From assembly GCA_033764445.1 (NCBI GenBank), contig JANRIZ010000051.1, positions 1 through 6,374 of the forward strand: a stretch of 6,374 nt of DNA. The letters are read 5' to 3'. This document shows positions 5,904 to 6,374 of the stretch, in pieces (position 1 is the first letter of the stretch; every line of letters starts with the position of its first letter). Source of the DNA: JANRIZ01 sp033764445. GTDB lineage: Bacteria > Verrucomicrobiota > Verrucomicrobiia > JAWXBN01. The notes beneath the pieces were generated by a model. It saw only the letters and a list, made by a program, of their open reading frames with translations, was not told where the DNA came from and did not search any database. Both the position numbers and the translations under genes were made by a program.

Positions 5904-6374
5904 CTACGCCACGTACGGCAGCTTGCCTTCCCACTCCTTGCCGCAGGGTCCGCCGTCGGGATTGGCGGCCACTTCAAGGGAGGTCCCGTCAAAACGCAGG
6001 CACGGATTGTACATCCCGGCCAGATATGCCGCCTTGGAGGGCAGGTAGTGGCAGATGTAGGACCTCCGCCACAGTGTCTCGTGCCGGTTCGGACCGGACC
6101 CGTGGATGACGTTGCCGTTGAAAAAGAGCGTGTCACCGGGCTCCAACCGGGCCGGGATGGCCTTCTTCCCCTCGGGGGGCGGCACAAAATGCTGGAAGAA
6201 ACTCTCGTTGGGATCGGCCTCCTTCGGGCACACCACGGGATAATTGTGCGTGTCGGGCACGACATACAACCCGCCATTTTCAGGGATGGCCGGATCAATG
6301 GCCGTCCAGGCGGCAATACAGCTGAAGGGTTTGACGGCCAGATAGAAATTGTCCTGATGCAGGGCCTGGCCCCG
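5904..6374 (-). CDS. Phytanoyl-CoA dioxygenase (PhyH) family protein, 3' part only
   Basis: The C-terminal 156 residues of a non-heme Fe(II)/2-oxoglutarate-dependent oxygenase are present; the N-terminus lies beyond the right edge. Read from the edge, the fragment starts with RGQALHQDNFYLAV. It contains the iron ligands His6 and Asp8 (HQD), then AAWTAID (21-27), NGGLYVVPDTH (33-43), the distal iron ligand His91 in GNVIHGSGPN (87-96), and Arg104 in WRRS, the expected 2-oxoglutarate-binding arginine. The catalytic centre is therefore intact. PhyH proteins hydroxylate small molecules or acyl-CoA-type substrates; the substrate here is unknown. The reading frame is open to the last base, so an internal TTG at 6269 is not the start. 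The gene ends in TAG at 5904-5906, 61 nt before the metallo-hydrolase start on the same strand, compatible with an operon in which this gene is upstream. Confidence 0.92.
   Translation of the reverse strand, partial: RGQALHQDNFYLAVKPFSCIAAWTAIDPAIPENGGLYVVPDTHNYPVVCPKEADPNESFFQHFVPPPEGKKAIPARLEPGDTLFFNGNVIHGSGPNRHETLWRRSYICHYLPSKAAYLAGMYNPCLRFDGTSLEVAANPDGGPCGKEWEGKLPYVA

Noticed and set aside
5030..6109. A 359-codon open frame on the plus strand across the hydrolase and dioxygenase genes
   Set aside because: It spans two well-supported minus-strand genes and their spacer, and its translation is low-complexity and Pro/Arg/Gly-rich with no domain.
5904..6269. A 121-residue protein starting at TTG 6269 as a complete small gene
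   Set aside because: The frame is open to the window edge, and the upstream residues include the PhyH iron-binding HQD motif, so this is the tail of a longer gene.

Overview
The window is a densely packed bacterial stretch, GC-rich by eye, with six protein genes. Four are complete within it, one is complete apart from unseen upstream sequence, and one runs off the right edge. I see no RNA gene, CRISPR array, insertion sequence or phage element. The gene mix is a HEAT-repeat lipoprotein with a proline-rich linker, a secreted CBM9-like protein, a PhyH-type dioxygenase and a circularly permuted ATP-grasp/Alpha-E pair. This mix, together with mostly weak Shine-Dalgarno signals, would fit a Verrucomicrobiota/Planctomycetota-type (PVC) bacterium. 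That is a low-confidence inference, because no phylogenetic marker is present.

Layout. Positions 13-1452 (+) encode a circularly permuted ATP-grasp type 2 protein. After a 64-nt C-rich spacer, 1517-2539 (+) encodes its usual partner, an Alpha-E (former DUF403) helical protein. These meet, tail to tail with an 11-nt gap, a minus-strand gene at 2551-4119 for an alpha-helical/HEAT-like putative lipoprotein with a separate C-terminal beta domain. A 136-nt divergent region (4120-4255) separates that gene from a plus-strand gene at 4256-4987 for an exported CBM9/DOMON-like protein. That gene meets, again tail to tail with a 9-nt gap, a minus-strand gene at 4997-5842 for a metallo-beta-lactamase-fold hydrolase with an N-terminal helix-turn-helix-like segment. 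Upstream of it on the same strand, 61 nt away, is the 3' part of a phytanoyl-CoA dioxygenase family gene (5904 to the window edge).

How the genes may work together. The ATP-grasp/Alpha-E pair is a known conserved module, predicted from comparative genomics to make peptide or amide bonds on an unidentified substrate. Its common transglutaminase-like companion is not downstream here, so if present it lies upstream or elsewhere. The dioxygenase and metallo-hydrolase could form a two-gene transcription unit. The two exported proteins are divergently arranged and could share a control region. No functional link between the three blocks can be shown from the sequence.

The strongest points for a second look are the ATP-grasp/Alpha-E module without its peptidase partner on the right side, the HTH-like/metallo-hydrolase fusion with a 6-bp inverted repeat just before its start codon, and the two-domain HEAT-like lipoprotein.
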